From NCBI GenBank assembly GCA_015039365.1, contig WION01000018.1:248001-312000 (forward strand): DNA of 64,000 bases. Reading direction: 5' to 3'. This DNA is from Amanita rubescens (taxonomy: Eukaryota > Basidiomycota > Agaricomycetes > Agaricales > Amanitaceae). The notes under the pieces were generated by a model that saw only the letters and a list, made by a program, of their open reading frames with translations, did no database searches and was not told the DNA's origin. Position numbers and translations under genes: made by a program. Positions 33,581 through 46,033 of this stretch are shown piece by piece. Every line of letters begins with the position of its first letter. The first letter of the stretch is position 1.

Positions 33581-34101
33581 GGCTTAGCGCGCTGAGTAGA
33601 TCCAACGTGCTGTGTGCATCAGTCTACTTCGGCAATGGCCACATGGTTTGGATTCATCTCCGCCTTAAGTAATGGTAATTTATCTATTTCTGTAAAGCCT
33701 ATGTCCAAATTATTCTCTGCTGGTCCACGTGTACAGAAAATCCACCATGTCGCGTACCCGACTCGGCAACCTTATTTGAGAGATGAACGCAGCTTGTAAA
33801 GGAACATGACAGTGGCAATCTCCTTTATCCAGTTTTTTTCGGAGGGTTTCACCAATTTTGGAGAGTGATATAAACAAGGCCGTGAGACTTCGAGCTCGAG
33901 TCATTGATTGGAGACATGTGAATTAGATGTAGTATGTAATATGTAAGAATGGACCTACAACGCAATACAACCACCATTGAGCAAGAGAGTAACGATACAA
34001 AAAATCGATGAGTACTCTCCCGCTGTTTGTGTTTATCGTCAAGTTGATTTACGTATTTAGGAAAGCGCCGCGTTCCCATCAACCAACGCGCGCTTCCGAG
34101 C

Positions 34102-35424
34102 ATGAACAACAGCCCCGGGCTAAAGACACCAATTCGCGCACCAAGGACCGCATCTCACAAGGCTCCTCAGTTTCGCGATTCACTGGTGGAAAGGTCGCCT
34201 ACATTGGTTGGGGATTCTCCTCCACCGCTTCTGCGGACGACAACTCCATCTTCCGCAGGCGTCAATCTCAGTCAAATGACCGCGTCATTTGACGAGACTC
34301 CCGCCGAAAGTGCGTCATGCGATGTGTCAATCAGTTCCACCATCAGTACCAGACGAAAACCCATTTGCCGGAAGTGTAAAACTCCTAGGAAAGGCCATAA
34401 GGGTGGCCAGTGTCCTATCGCAGTATCTGATGATGGCAGATCCTTATACGCAGCGTCATCCGAGAATGAACGAAGTACATCGGCAAAGACAATCGCCAAG
34501 TCTGAATGTCCTGTAGAGGGGAGCACTTCATCTATCACTACGACGTGCTCGTCCGTCTCCGTTGGAGGGAAACGGAAACAACCTCAGTGCCGAAAATGTG
34601 GCTTCCCAATGAAGGGTCATAAACGTCCCAATGGCATTTTACAATGCCCTTCCAGCTCTGGTTCTTTCGATTGGGATTCTAATGCCAGTGCACCGCCTAC
34701 ACCTTCAAAACCTAAGCGTCTAAACACTGATCATCCAACGCCAACTCCCCCTCCCCAATTGGCCTCTGAAGTATCCTCCGCGGACATAAAACGCGGCAGA
34801 TCGCCTGACAGGTCTGTACCAATGAATTCATCTGCAGGTCATATCACAGCTTCTGCCTCCCGCAGGTATCGGCGTAACATCACGCCAACCCTCTTTGCTC
34901 TGTCGGAGCATAGATCATCATTCACACCGACTAAGCCTATTGCATATCCGTCACGGAGCCTCCAGCAGGACTCTGAGAATGATAGAAAACCGTCTCATAG
35001 ACGGTTTTCCCATCATTCACCGAGTCCCTCGTCCAGCGCGCCCACCGCATCTGACCACATGCCGCTACAGGGCCCTGCATCGCAGTTTCATCAACCAGAG
35101 AGTTCATTTGATTCATTGCGCCAGGCTCTCGGTGAGCCAGAGTTGTCAATTTACCCTGCATGCGACCGTGGTGAGGCCGCGCGGATCCGCGATAAGGCGA
35201 AAGAGCTGAAATACTTCAGCGGTGTTATCAATGTCGGGACCCAAGGATGTGATGACATGAGGATTGATAGCCAAGTTACTAGCAGGGCGCATAACGCGGC
35301 TACGAAGGAGGCAGACGTGAAAGAAGAATGTCGTTCTTACATAAAATGGGTTCTAATCTCCAAGAAGGAAGACATTGTAAGACGGTGCACTGATATTTAC
35401 CAGAAGTACTTTACAGGTGTATAA
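34102..35424 (+). CDS. Double zinc-knuckle protein, lineage-specific family 'Z'
   Basis: Single uninterrupted frame of 440 codons starting MNNSPGLKTPIRAPRTASHK. Two related zinc-knuckle-like motifs, CRKCKTPRKGHKGGQCP (about residue 89) and CRKCGFPMKGHKRPNGILQC (about residue 165), are separated by a Ser/Thr-rich linker. A disordered Pro/Ser-rich centre follows, and a helical C-terminus (AARIRDKAKELKYFSGVINV, then SYIKWVLISKKEDIVRRCTD). The same C-x2-C...GHK signature occurs in the gene at 11587-12526. Decayed pieces of this gene lie at about 40.2-40.7 kb (same strand) and 60.45-60.79 kb (opposite strand). Function unknown; nucleic-acid binding is possible but not shown. Confidence 0.75.
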   Translation: MNNSPGLKTPIRAPRTASHKAPQFRDSLVERSPTLVGDSPPPLLRTTTPSSAGVNLSQMTASFDETPAESASCDVSISSTISTRRKPICRKCKTPRKGHKGGQCPIAVSDDGRSLYAASSENERSTSAKTIAKSECPVEGSTSSITTTCSSVSVGGKRKQPQCRKCGFPMKGHKRPNGILQCPSSSGSFDWDSNASAPPTPSKPKRLNTDHPTPTPPPQLASEVSSADIKRGRSPDRSVPMNSSAGHITASASRRYRRNITPTLFALSEHRSSFTPTKPIAYPSRSLQQDSENDRKPSHRRFSHHSPSPSSSAPTASDHMPLQGPASQFHQPESSFDSLRQALGEPELSIYPACDRGEAARIRDKAKELKYFSGVINVGTQGCDDMRIDSQVTSRAHNAATKEADVKEECRSYIKWVLISKKEDIVRRCTDIYQKYFTGV

Positions 35425-36735
35425 TAACATTAGTGTTTTTGTAATTGTATGGGATAGGAATATTGTCGTATAATTGTAACTTACATTTTCTTCAAGTTGA
35501 GGGGAACGGTCCGAACGGACCAGACTTGTGGTGCGGCCAGATTTAAAACTCCGATATCGTCCATCGGCCGCTCACTACGACGCATCCAAGTACTATCATA
35601 CTGAAACTATCAGCGGGTTTGTCGAAGTTCTGTATTAATGTTAACAGTTAACAGTGAAGAATTGCTGTATTCAAATCGCAGGCACATGTCCGAATGGCCC
35701 GCGAGTGGCGTTGAACTGGGGTTCATGCATTCATGCCTTCTCTCTTTCCAAATCGTCATTTAGATCCAGGTAGCTTCTGGCTGCTGCCAAGACCTCAAAC
35801 ATTTCACGCAAGAAGAACACCTCCTGTCCTTATCTTCGAGGTCCGGACCTGGCGAACATACAAGGTAAGCGATAGCAATGGGCCACGAGCAGTCCATGAT
35901 GCAAACGCACATATTATCATGTTATTCCTGCTGATAATGACGCGTGTTTTTTAGTCTTTTTTTGGGCTCATTCAAATGTATGATAAGACAGGCGTTTAGC
36001 GGAACCAAAAAGTGCCGCCCATACGCTTATCGGCTCATCAAGCTTCAAGATGTACCTAGCCGGTCGTGCGCGGCGTGACGCGTGATGCTTTACTTCTTGT
36101 CATCTCCAAAATAGTCCCTAATGAACAATATTTCTATCTCTGCAGCGCTGGCCAGCACCAACGCCTTCTGCATGCTTGATCTTAATCTCCGACAAGCCCA
36201 GGCCAGCCCTAAGCGAGCCTCGCGTCTGGCTGATATGGACACGCGGTGTATAATGCTGCTCATATGACAACATTTGTTCTCTCCGTACTGGGTGGAATGT
36301 GAATTCCACTTCCCTCGTGCTTATTCCTCTAAACCCTTTGGTCGAGTCCCTTACATCTCACGTTCATAAGACTATGGTCGCTTACAGCGATGTCGTCAGG
36401 TGCACGCAGGACACCGATCACCCACGCCACAGCAATAACAAGTTGGGGCAATAAGCTTGCGTTTGCATCGCACGTGTGCGTATAGGAATCCGGTAAGAAA
36501 AGGCCTGTACCACCTTCCATTTGGGTCGTATAACGGGTTTGGTCCGTTGTATTGCCGAATGATTTGATAACTTTCCAGAAGTCAAGGCTTAACACAGCAT
36601 AGTAATACATGCGCTAGAGAAGCTATTAAATATCGAGAACGCGCAGTATCGTACAGGAGTAGAAAAACATAGACAAAAGCATGAGGAGCGACGGAAAGAA
36701 AATGGGACATCTCGTATCTCTGGAGAATGGATAAT
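35425..36735. other. Intergenic accessory region
   Basis: About 1.3 kb with no gene I can support. The segment about 36260-36335 reappears in reverse complement at about 58841-58917. Position 36560 onward is the 3' flank shared with the inverted 'M' copy near 60.1 kb. Confidence 0.4.
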
Positions 36736-37604
36736 TCAGCGACGCTGGGTTGATGGTCCTTCGAGGTGGGATCCGCCTGCTGCTAGATAACCATCATAGG
36801 CCCCCTCATGTGTACCGTGCGACGGGGTAGGGGACCAATCTCCGGAGCTGCCGCTTGCGTAAGACGGCGATGTAAAACCACCATCATGAGATCCAGCAAA
36901 TGTGGACTCTGGAGAACTAGCCCACGGTTGATGATCCATTGCGGCGGGGCTTATGTCACCTACGGACGAACCATGGACGCTGCTGGCAGTTGAATAGTTG
37001 TAGGTGTAGAAATAGGACGGTAGACCTTGGTGAACAAAAACTCCGGGCTGGTAAGACAAGTTCTGTAAACCATGATGGGAAATTGCAGGATGCGGATGCT
37101 GTCCAGCATCCATGGGAGGATTAACTTCAATTTGCGGAATAAACGATCCAGCGCTGCCATTGTGCGCAATGGCCGAAGCATCCGCAAGAGATAGAGGCAA
37201 GGTGGGCGGAAAAGGAGCGTTTGGTTCATCGAGCGCTGTGGCTGTGGTCGGGGGTAAGGGAGCGGTTTGTTGTACGGGGGAAGGGGAGGCAGAAGGAAAC
37301 CTCGAGCTTGAGCATGAACCGATGCGTCTATATGAGCATCTTCCACCCTCCATTGATATTATTCCTAATTCAGTGGGTCCGTTCGGGGTAAGAAAATTCC
37401 CTCTTCCCGCGATGCGCTCTCCCCACCTGTGTAGCTATAAAACGTGATGAGTAGGCGCGCCGTTAACGGGCTAAAGTGCGCGCTTACAAAATTTCGTGGG
37501 ATATGCCGTAGGACTTCTCTTTGGATACGCCTTGCGCGAGTCTCAGTATTCTGGGTATTCCGAGTACGTGAAGGGCGAGATCCGGACGTTGTACTTTGAG
37601 ACAT
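36736..37604 (-). CDS. Pro/Ser-rich protein, lineage-specific family 'M' (copy M1)
   Basis: Exon 1 starts MSQSTTSGSRPSRTRNTQNT at 37604 and ends RIQREVLRHIPRNF at a GTAAGC donor. After a 51-nt intron the second exon reads LHRWGERIAGRGNFLTPNGP, TELGIISMEGGRC and continues through a disordered region with VGDISPAAMDHQPWASSPES and TFAGSHDGGFTSPSYASGSS, ending HLEGPSTQRR. It aligns along its length with the gene at 42298-43235 (WG..RGxxLTxNGxxExGxIS) and is nearly identical to the broken copy at 59148-59986. No known domain; the short N-terminal exon and the LTxNG block are the conserved parts. Confidence 0.75.
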
Positions 37605-39320
37605 GGGATTAGAATTGGCGGATGAGAGAAGTATGAAGTTGGGGCAGGAGCATAGTGCTTTTATTATCATTCAAGCTCGTGGTGTTCACGAATTGACAAA
37701 GGTGAAGAAACACGCATCGTGTCGCCAAAGATTTGGTCGTACGCAGTTCAGTAGCGTGGCCGGTCTTGTGAGAATTCCAACCTTCTTTGGGTATCTTACT
37801 GTAACATCCCAAATGATACGCTCCCTTCGCTAACGCCGGGCAGCGAATAGTCGCCGCCATCTGTTTCCAGGTGCAATTACCATTTCAAGAAACACGCCTA
37901 TAGTGGTTCTGAAGGCTTCTGGAGTAGGGACGATTGGCCTAATATCAATGACTGTCCTGTTATCGCAACGGAGAAGGGAGGAACCGATGTTCATCTTCAC
38001 GCCCTGGCCATTCCTAAAACACGTCGTGAACCACGAGACGTACATCAAAGGATCGGATATAAGGCGGAAAGCCTGAGTACTTTTCCGTTGTCTCCGTTCG
38101 GATAGGCCATACGAATCTACGGTATCTTGTTGGATTGACAGAGTTGGAAATGGGCGTTACGTGCTAGAGAATGATGGCAATCAGTTCACCATGCGATGAT
38201 GTAGGCACCAAGGTAACTTCCGAGCGCCAGAGTTTAATTTGCTGTGCGCGCGTGAATCGCGACAAAGATGCAATTATGTGACGGCGACACGTCACAATGT
38301 TTCTGATGGCTCAGGTAAAGATTGAGTAGTCCGTCCTGAACCTCCCAACTGTATGTGCTCTGAAGCAAGGCATAAAATATCGAAGGTTGCATTTCGTGTG
38401 CTCGGCTCGGTGAATGTCGTCACTCTGTTCAGGATCAGGGTCGACCACCCTTCAGGTTCTGTCGCTACCCTGTAGCTGCCGTTCGCCTGTTGACCCTTCA
38501 CGGCTGACGCCATCAAATGTTGAAAACTGCCCGAACTCGAAGATCGTGTCAGTGGGTCGTCACTAGACTCCTAGTAGCAATTTACATAGCGTCGCAGTAT
38601 GACTACGTCGGACAAAAACAACGAGAACAATGCACCAGCGTGATTCGGCATGAGCGGCTCGGAATCGCGCATGCATGTAATTCCCACGGGAGAAAGAAGC
38701 CGGCGGAGAAGATTGCGGGGCATTAGACGAGCGTGGGAGTACAGCGGCTACATCAAGATGAGTTCCACTATTCCGCTTCCAGGTTTTTTACAGGTGAGTG
38801 ACCAGCATAGCACGAATGCACATCGCGACAACGACAACGACTCCCTGGCCTTTCTGGAAGGCCCTTTATTTAGCTCAACTTCTAACCGCTCAATGAGCAA
38901 ATGATTCAATAACCATCTTCTGAAGCCATGGACCGCGGCGAGGGCGAAGTGATACAGCTTTCGACTCGCTCAGGGATACCACAGTGACTCACAGCAACAA
39001 ACACCATGGTCCCGCAATCCGGGAGTGGGCACGACATGAGTGACGCGGGAACAGCCATTCATGTGACTCGAACTCAAGGCCAGGTACGTTCAATCTGATC
39101 AACGCTCCTGCTTTTCTGACACGAGGCAAAGGTGCGCTCAGCGGTGAGCGTGCCAAGGACTCGGCACCGTTAAACTCTTACTCAACGGTCGAACGAGGAA
39201 GAAGCGAGAATAACGGAAAGGGGGTAGCACGGGAAAAGCGGACTACGCGAGTCAACCAACGCGAGCTCGAGGGGAACGGAGAAGCAAGGATAGCTGCGCG
39301 CTGAGTGACCCGGTAAGACC
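37605..39320. other. Accessory region without supported genes
   Basis: About 1.7 kb. Short open frames only. The first about 90 bp upstream of M1 is duplicated at 59064-59148. Nothing else recognised. Confidence 0.35.
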
Positions 39321-39329
39321 TGTTTTCTT

Positions 39330-39850
39330 TATTCCTCATTATAGTGTCTACGGTTGTATGGACAAGGTCTTGTGTTGTCACATTCGCTATATGCGTGCGT
39401 GAGGGACAGGACAATGCGCTGTACAAGCACGTTCGGGCTCCGGAAGGGCATCCTAGGCTCGCAGGCTTATCCCTTATCGAACTCGCTTTCAGTCTGTTCT
39501 TTTTTACCTTGGCCAATGGCTATACCTGCCAACCGGCTCATCGTCGATTCGAGCATCGATGATTAAAGCTGTTCTAAATGTGGAATGTACTACGTGATCG
39601 CCATTAAAGCTAATTATGGTCCTTAGTGCCAAGATCGTCGAGGATCTTCGTGCCTGTTAAAGGTTCGCCTCTTCACCCCGCAGTTGGCCCATTGAAAATT
39701 AGATCTATAGCTCTAGCTTAGATCTGGGCGCATGTCACCGTGCAATAGAACATTATAACACGAGGCGTCTCCACAATCTGGATCAATTATGCATCGTGCC
39801 ATCCAGGTGCATCTACATGCGATATCGTGTCAAAGAGTTTGGAATACGAT
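39330..39850 (-). pseudogene. Decayed copy of family 'W' gene
   Basis: This stretch resembles 44990-45420 closely enough to align by eye: the region matching the W C-terminal exon (cctgccaaccggctcatcgt and the following cgattcgagcat), the exon/intron border and the next exon (tcaccgtgcaatagaacatt). Multiple small deletions and in-frame stops remove any continuous reading frame. It lies about 5 kb from the better-preserved copy in the same orientation. Confidence 0.7.
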
Positions 39851-40199
39851 GAGTCACAGGGCTTTCCCAGACTAGAAATAATTTATAGATCCGGTTTTAC
39901 AAAAAAGCACTTTCAATGCCATTGGCTTTTGGAGCCATTTATATGACATGCTGCTCGACATTTGCAGGGCAGTCCCCTCCGCCATTCCCGCAGAGTACGG
40001 CCCCTTCTTCAAGCGTTGGAAAATGAACATGTCATTCGGTGAGACCCTCCCTGTGTTGATCAGTTCCCTCCATCTGTTATTACGATACCCTTGTCCGTCT
40101 GTACTGGAGAAAACGGAAGCAGGCTCACCACTGTGGCACGCCAAGGGAGGCCACAAACGACTGGATCTAATGATATTCTAGCATCCACGGAACTAAAGC

Positions 40200-40690
40200 A
40201 TCTGCCAAAGATCCGAACATTGAGGCCATCGACCACTCTCCTCGTGATCGCCGGGACCCTGGATACTATCACTTATCGCCACGCCTTCCGACGCAGATGT
40301 CGATCCACAAGCCCGAAGCGGATAATACAAATCACGAAACACGGCAGATCGCCTAAAAACACTGTGTCTATGACTTCATCTGCAAATCATATCAGACTCA
40401 ACATCACGCTTTTTGCTCTCAGTGGCATAGATCGTCATTCACCACGATTAAACTTGCATGCATATGTTCCACCAGAGAGCCTTCGGAATGATACGGAATT
40501 GATTATTCCCGAGTCCATTATCTATCACTTACAGCTCCGTACGTATCTAACTATGTTCTGATCCATGGTGCTGCATCGCGGCCTTGTGAAACGGGCCTTT
40601 AGTTCATTGGGCCACGCCGTCAGTGAGCCAGAATTGTCAAATTATTCTGCGCGGTGAAGCTGGACAAGTGCATAACTGACAAAAAAGAGT
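40200..40690 (+). pseudogene. Decayed copy of the middle and 3' part of family 'Z' gene
   Basis: The segment matches 34780-35160 by eye. The blocks corresponding to GRSPDRSVPMNSSAGHI, RRNITPTLFALSEHRSSFTP and SLRQALGEPELSIYPA are recognisable on the plus strand but scattered over frames with indels and stops. The zinc-knuckle region is absent. It lies directly next to the decayed W copy, so both may have moved or decayed together. Confidence 0.65.
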
Positions 40691-42297
40691 CATGGTAGTA
40701 TATTACTATATTAGCTCAGAGACGCGCCAACGCGGCAGAAAAAAAAAATTGTTCTTAACAATTAGGTTATCGTCTGCAAGAATACAATATCGTCCGATAT
40801 TTATTTGCAGATGTGACACAGGTGAAGTACTGGGTGTATGGAGCCTACTAGACTTCGGGCGCATTTCTTAAATGCCCGCCCATAACGGCATAACGGACCG
40901 TGTTTGGCCCGAATTACCTCTTTCAACTTCCCATGGATTCTCGTCGACGTCATTGCCAGCGGTTAAGTGAATAGAGTGAAACGCACACATAAAACTCCGA
41001 ATGATTCGGAGTTTATAGAACGGCTTGAGCGTTACTCGAACAAGAGCCTCCACTGTTGATGGTGAAACTCAGCTTCAATGCCGATTGAAACGCATACCAC
41101 TATGCAACCTGCCCGTTTCGGTTGGGAACAAAACGGGAACATGGCACGCAACCTTTTTAGATTCCGATCCCTTATATAAGAACTTGCTGAGTCATCATGT
41201 CACCAGCAGGCTCAATCACTCACTACGGTATCTAGCGCTTCTCGAATTCGCTCAACTTTCCTGAAATCAGCGTTGGAGGTTTACAGTAAAGCATCCCTGT
41301 GTCACCGGAAGATGGCTGAACAACTGGTGCAAAATGCAAACTAATCTAGGCCTCCATATTGTTTAGATCCCGGGTTCAAGGGTTTCTGGTTTGTGGCCGC
41401 AACCTCGTGCGTTCCGTGCAAAACGTCCATGAAGGAAACTCATAACCCATCTTTTGTAGCCGTTGTATTCAAGAAGCTCCGGTCATTACGAGCGCAGTCT
41501 CTAGAAAACCACGAGTGTTGTGCATGCCCTAAGTTTGCATCGGCCCCTCCCTGAATATGAATTTCGCCGCTTTGGGTTTTACCTGTTTTCAATTGACAAT
41601 GGTTACCCGAATTGGTCCAGAAAGCATGCAGCCTCAGCACTCTAAACGTTTCGACTCCTGGAACTGGAATTCCGCCGACCTCTTGTTTTTTTTAATCATG
41701 ATGTTGATAAGGCTCTTTCCTTTTTTGGACATGATACTTAGTAGTGCTCCTGCCGCAAGCACCACAGCCTTTCTCGTAATCTCAGCATCTCAGCAATGCT
41801 CATACTAAAGCGAGCCAAATGTAATGAAAAGAGCGTGTTTCGAAGCACACCCTCTTCGCTCTTGGTCGGATTCTATCCGCAGAGTCCGTGATAGATTAGT
41901 ACTCTGATGTTGCCATGCGCTCGTGTAGAGGCTCCTGCCGATTACCACGGCGCCGCCAGGCAATACATGAGTTACGACGAGACACCGATCATAAAAGATC
42001 AATTAGACAACTTGAATCCTTTGAACGGTATGACAAGAGCTGAGTGTGGACATGTGGACGTCACACCAGCTCTGCTTGAAAGGTTTCATCCCTGCTGTTG
42101 TGACGAATCTGGTAGACACCGGCTTATCACGAAGGGATGCGTCATCGGAGACTGAAATGTGGCATAGTAGTACTGGATTTAGAACAGGGTCCAATATGTA
42201 CCATAAAACGAAATACATGTATCGGGCGGCAGTGACAAAGCATATGAACAGGTTAGCAAATGAGCATGGAATCACGGACATATCGGATCTGATCATC
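40691..42297. other. Accessory region without supported genes
   Basis: About 1.6 kb of short frames only. No recognisable protein motif, tRNA or tandem repeat seen. Confidence 0.35.
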
Positions 42298-43235
42298 TCA
42301 GGTACCTCCACTGGGCCGGATCGATGTCGTATCCCGAGGCTCTACGTACTCCCCTCGTGTTGTATCAATGAAGTCCTCATGCACACTCTGTGATGGTGCA
42401 GAAGATGAGGACCCTGACCAACTACCGGGGCTAGCGCTGTTATATACAGGGGATGAATAGGAATACGGTGGCGAAGAGGCCGGGAAACTGCCATTGAGCG
42501 ACGCATGGCCGGTAAACGGAGAATTGGCCCATGAGTTAGCGGCGGGGCTTACACCACCGAGGACGGACCCGTGGGGGCTCTGATGACCGTCCACGTTCGA
42601 GGGTGCTGTGAAACCGCCGTACGCATGGCCTGCGAGCGGAAGACCGGCCCATGAATTGGCGGAAGGGCTTGCGCCCCCCAGGACCGAACCAAGATGGGTA
42701 CTGTGAACATCGAAGACCCGCGGGATGGGACCTCCGGGGAAATATGAAGGACCTTGCAATGGGTTCCGGAGATAAGGAAGAGCAGTCACAGGTTGCGTGT
42801 AGTGCAGAGGATCCGTGAGGACATAGTTGTATGAGACATGAGGGTGATAAGCCCCAGCTGCAGAAACATTGGGAGCCGACTGGGGCAAAGACTGTTCGTG
42901 AAATTCGGGATTGGCCGTTGTTGTGGCCAGTAGAGGAACTGGTGCTGGCGTAGCAGGGCGACTTGAGCCAGGGGGTGGCTCAACCTGATAGATACCTTCT
43001 CCATTCGCATAGGAAATTAAGCCAAATTCAGAGGCTCCATTTTCAGTGAGATATGATCCTCTCCGCCCGAATGGCACTCCCCACACGGGAAGCTGAAAGT
43101 TTGGATTTAGTGACGTTATTGAGAAACAGGGGATAGGCGTACAAATTCTTCTGGAACATAACGCTGGACTTCTAACTGAACGCGACCGTTCACAGCGTTA
43201 GGAGCGTTTGAAGAGCTCGGTGTTGTGCTAGACAT
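42298..43235 (-). CDS. Pro/Ser-rich protein, lineage-specific family 'M' (copy M3)
   Basis: Exon 1 starts MSSTTPSSSNAPNAVNGRVQ at 43235 and ends QRYVPEEF at a GTACGC donor. After a 50-nt intron exon 2 reads LPVWGVPFGRRGSYLTENGA, SEFGLISYANGEGIYQV and then a Pro/Ser/Gly-rich region. This contains two imperfect internal repeats, GSVLGGASPSANSWAGLPLA and GSVLGGVSPAANSWANSPFT, each followed by GHA. It ends TTSIRPSGGT. The exon structure and the WGxxxxRxxxLTxNG block show homology to M1, but the two are much more diverged than M1 and M2. Function unknown. Confidence 0.75.
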
Positions 43236-44892
43236 GGAGTTTGAGGCGTTTTCTGAATCGGGGAGCTGTGGAGGCCGAAGACAGAGCATGGGGACTTAAG
43301 TACTATCTCGAACGCGTGTGTTTGATGAACATTTGCAGAGATTACAACAAAATGCTTACTATGCGGCCCATCCTTCTGTCAATAACCAGTGCTGTGGCCG
43401 AAACGGAAGTAGGGACTGAAACACTTGCAGGCAGTCCATGTGCGGACTTGCTGGTCAGCAGATACTTTGCGTTCCCGTCGCAGGTCTAAGGTGATACAAC
43501 TATCTTTCTGGAAAAAGTGAGCGTCAAGAAGATGAGCCATTGTGATGGTTCACCATTTAGATCAATTCAGATGTATACGCCGTCAGGTTCAATCTCCTCG
43601 AATTTGTCCGATCATATCAAACGGACACGATACAAGGCCGACCAATTAGACGCACAACCTGACTGCTTTCACAGTGACGTCTGGGCTGCGTCTCGCTTAT
43701 GAACTACCTGGCCTGAATGAACCGCGAAGAACGGATTTCATGAACCGGGTCGTCATCAATATGGAGTTCCGTGAAGACGCCCTCACCATAAGCTTTTCTT
43801 TCCATTGTAAGGCCTTGGTACGTAAGTTGCACGTTGCAGGATTTTCACTAGTTGACCGTTAGTTCGTCGCCCAGTTTGGCAAGAGACGGTGGCACGTCGC
43901 AACCGTGCGGCTTGATAAGGGTAAGTTCACCCTGAGCAGAACCTAACACCGCATCGTGAGGTTATTCTTGAAATCGCTGATATGTAGCATGGTCTTGATT
44001 ATGCCGGAATAATTCAAATCCTCTAAGTAAAATGGAAGACCGGCTAAGATGGTGTTTGTTTACCGAGGCTTGTTTTTGGGACAACAAACAGAGCGAACAA
44101 AACGACACGACGTTATGCCCCGGCGAATTATTGACCAACTCAATCCCCAACTGGATGCGTGTAGTCCGGAGAATACGAGGCACACGCAGTGGACTTCGTC
44201 TACTCGGGGCGAAATTTGGCTAGTGTCGTTTCTTCCTTCAGGCTCGCCATGCGTTTACCTAAGGTCATTCAGGTTCTGTTGCCGTGACCCTGATATCCGT
44301 CTATTCAGACTTTCGCGGCTTGGTTAACGTTATCGACGATGCGCACTCGCCGGGCGCCGAACAACCGCCCAGTCGCTAGACTAAATCGAGAACTGCGCCG
44401 CTTTCAGAGGGTTGCATATATGCGCTGTAGGTACGGTCTTCGAACATTGTGAGACCCTTTGACATGTTTCGGCACGTATCGCTGACTTTTTACCGTCACG
44501 ATGCAGATGCCGCTCACCAATGCGGTTACATTTTGATATCTGATGCATGACGATCAAACAGTGTGCCCGTCATCGATACAGCCGTGGGCGGCATCTTTAT
44601 TCTTTCTCCGCGAACTTGCCTTTGCAAACACAGCGCTGCAGCCGCGCGGCCACCAAGTGGGCGCGCTGATCCTCCTAGTGAGTCTTAATATGCCAGCGCG
44701 AATCATCTCATTACTTAATGGTCGTCTGATCTCCCGCGAAAGTTACCATCGTCGGGCTTATTACAGTGGATATAAAATGCGTAATTGATATGAACACTCC
44801 AAATTGGTATACGAGCCATCAGTGAACGAGATCGGAGAAGCTTTTTCAGATCCGGTACTGTTGAACTCTGTTTAACTACATATTGAACTAAT
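43236..44892. other. Accessory region without supported genes
   Basis: About 1.65 kb between M3 and W. Only short frames in several phases; nothing recognised. Confidence 0.35.
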
Positions 44893-45816
44893 TTAGTTAA
44901 TCCCTAAGTTTTCCATTCTGAGGCTGATACTGAGGTTTTCCTGCGCACTATCTATGAGGTCCTGGGCCATTGTCAAGTTTGCAATGCGTGCACGAAGGAC
45001 AGGCAAACACGCCGCAAAAATGCGTTTGAGTTCCGAATGGGCAGCCTGTTTTGGGTTTGCAGGCTTATCGCCATCCCTATCAGTCTCAACTGCAGTCTGT
45101 TCTTTTTCGTCTTGGCCAGGAGCTGCATCTGCTAGACAAATTATCGTCGATTCGAGCATTGATGCTTTCTCTTGAAGCTGCGCTGAAGAAGGAACGTGAG
45201 TGATCGCCCAGTGCTAATTGTCTTCTTACTTACCAAGATCTTCGAGCAAATTAGTGTATGCCTTTAAAGGTTCGTCCCTCTTCGCCCGCATTTGGTCCAT
45301 TGGCGACCAGATCTAGAGCCGAAGCTTCGATCTTAGTGCATGCATCACCGTGCGATAAGAACAATTGGATAACACGGGGTGCCTCTGCAATCTGGATCGA
45401 TCCGCGTTATGCACAAAAATTGCAACGACAACCAAGCGCATATGCGTACCATATCACCCGACACCGTGCCAAGGGGTTGGTCGTTATTGGCATCCTGCAG
45501 AATGGGTTATACTCAACACGTGCCGATGTGCTGAGGGGAAACGTACTGTCGGGATGTTGAAGCATGCATCTAATGTTTCTGTCATGTGAAGCCAAAAATT
45601 AGACTGTGACAAATTGGAAAAGTCTAAGGCATGAGGCAGGACGCGTGTTGGTGGCTGCTGGTCAGATATAGACGCGTCACTTTTGGTCGAAGGCTTGTCC
45701 TCTTCGACTTCTGCAGTAATCACGGCCTCATCTGAGCTCGGGGATGAAGACGCTGTCTTCAAGTTGGATTCATTTACGCCATGCTCGGGGGTATCTGGAC
45801 TTGCCTCTCCGGCCAT
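44893..45816 (-). CDS. Unknown helical protein, family 'W'
   Basis: Starts MAGEASPDTPEHGVNESNLK at 45816, with an acidic disordered N-terminus (AVITAEVEEDKPSTKSDASI). Then come HALDFSNLSQSNFWLHMTET and LDACFNIPT at a GTACGT donor, a short exon DANNDQPLGTVSG, an exon IAEAPRVIQLFLSHGDACTK with EASALDLVANGP, and MRAKRDEPLKAYTNLLEDL. The last exon encodes PSSAQLQEKASMLESTIICL and AAHSELKRIFAACLPVLRAR, ending RMENLGIN. One extra T in the T3 run at 45291-45293 breaks the frame inside exon 3. The C-terminal part is likely helical. No known family recognised. A decayed copy lies at about 39.33-39.85 kb. Confidence 0.6.
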
Positions 45817-46033
45817 CAAGGGCTTAGAGACAGGGCTCCTGCCTGTCCATTATTTAGCCGAACTGTTATTCTGGTAGATATTCCAAGATACCGCGGATAG
45901 CACCATCTGCAAGCGGTTGAATAGCCATGCTTGGGGGGTTAGGGTCAGAAGAATAGCAGCTGTGGGAATCTTTTTAAATTGAAACTCCGCAATTGGGGAG
46001 TCCTCTTCGCTTGCTTGTGAATAACTAGTGGCA

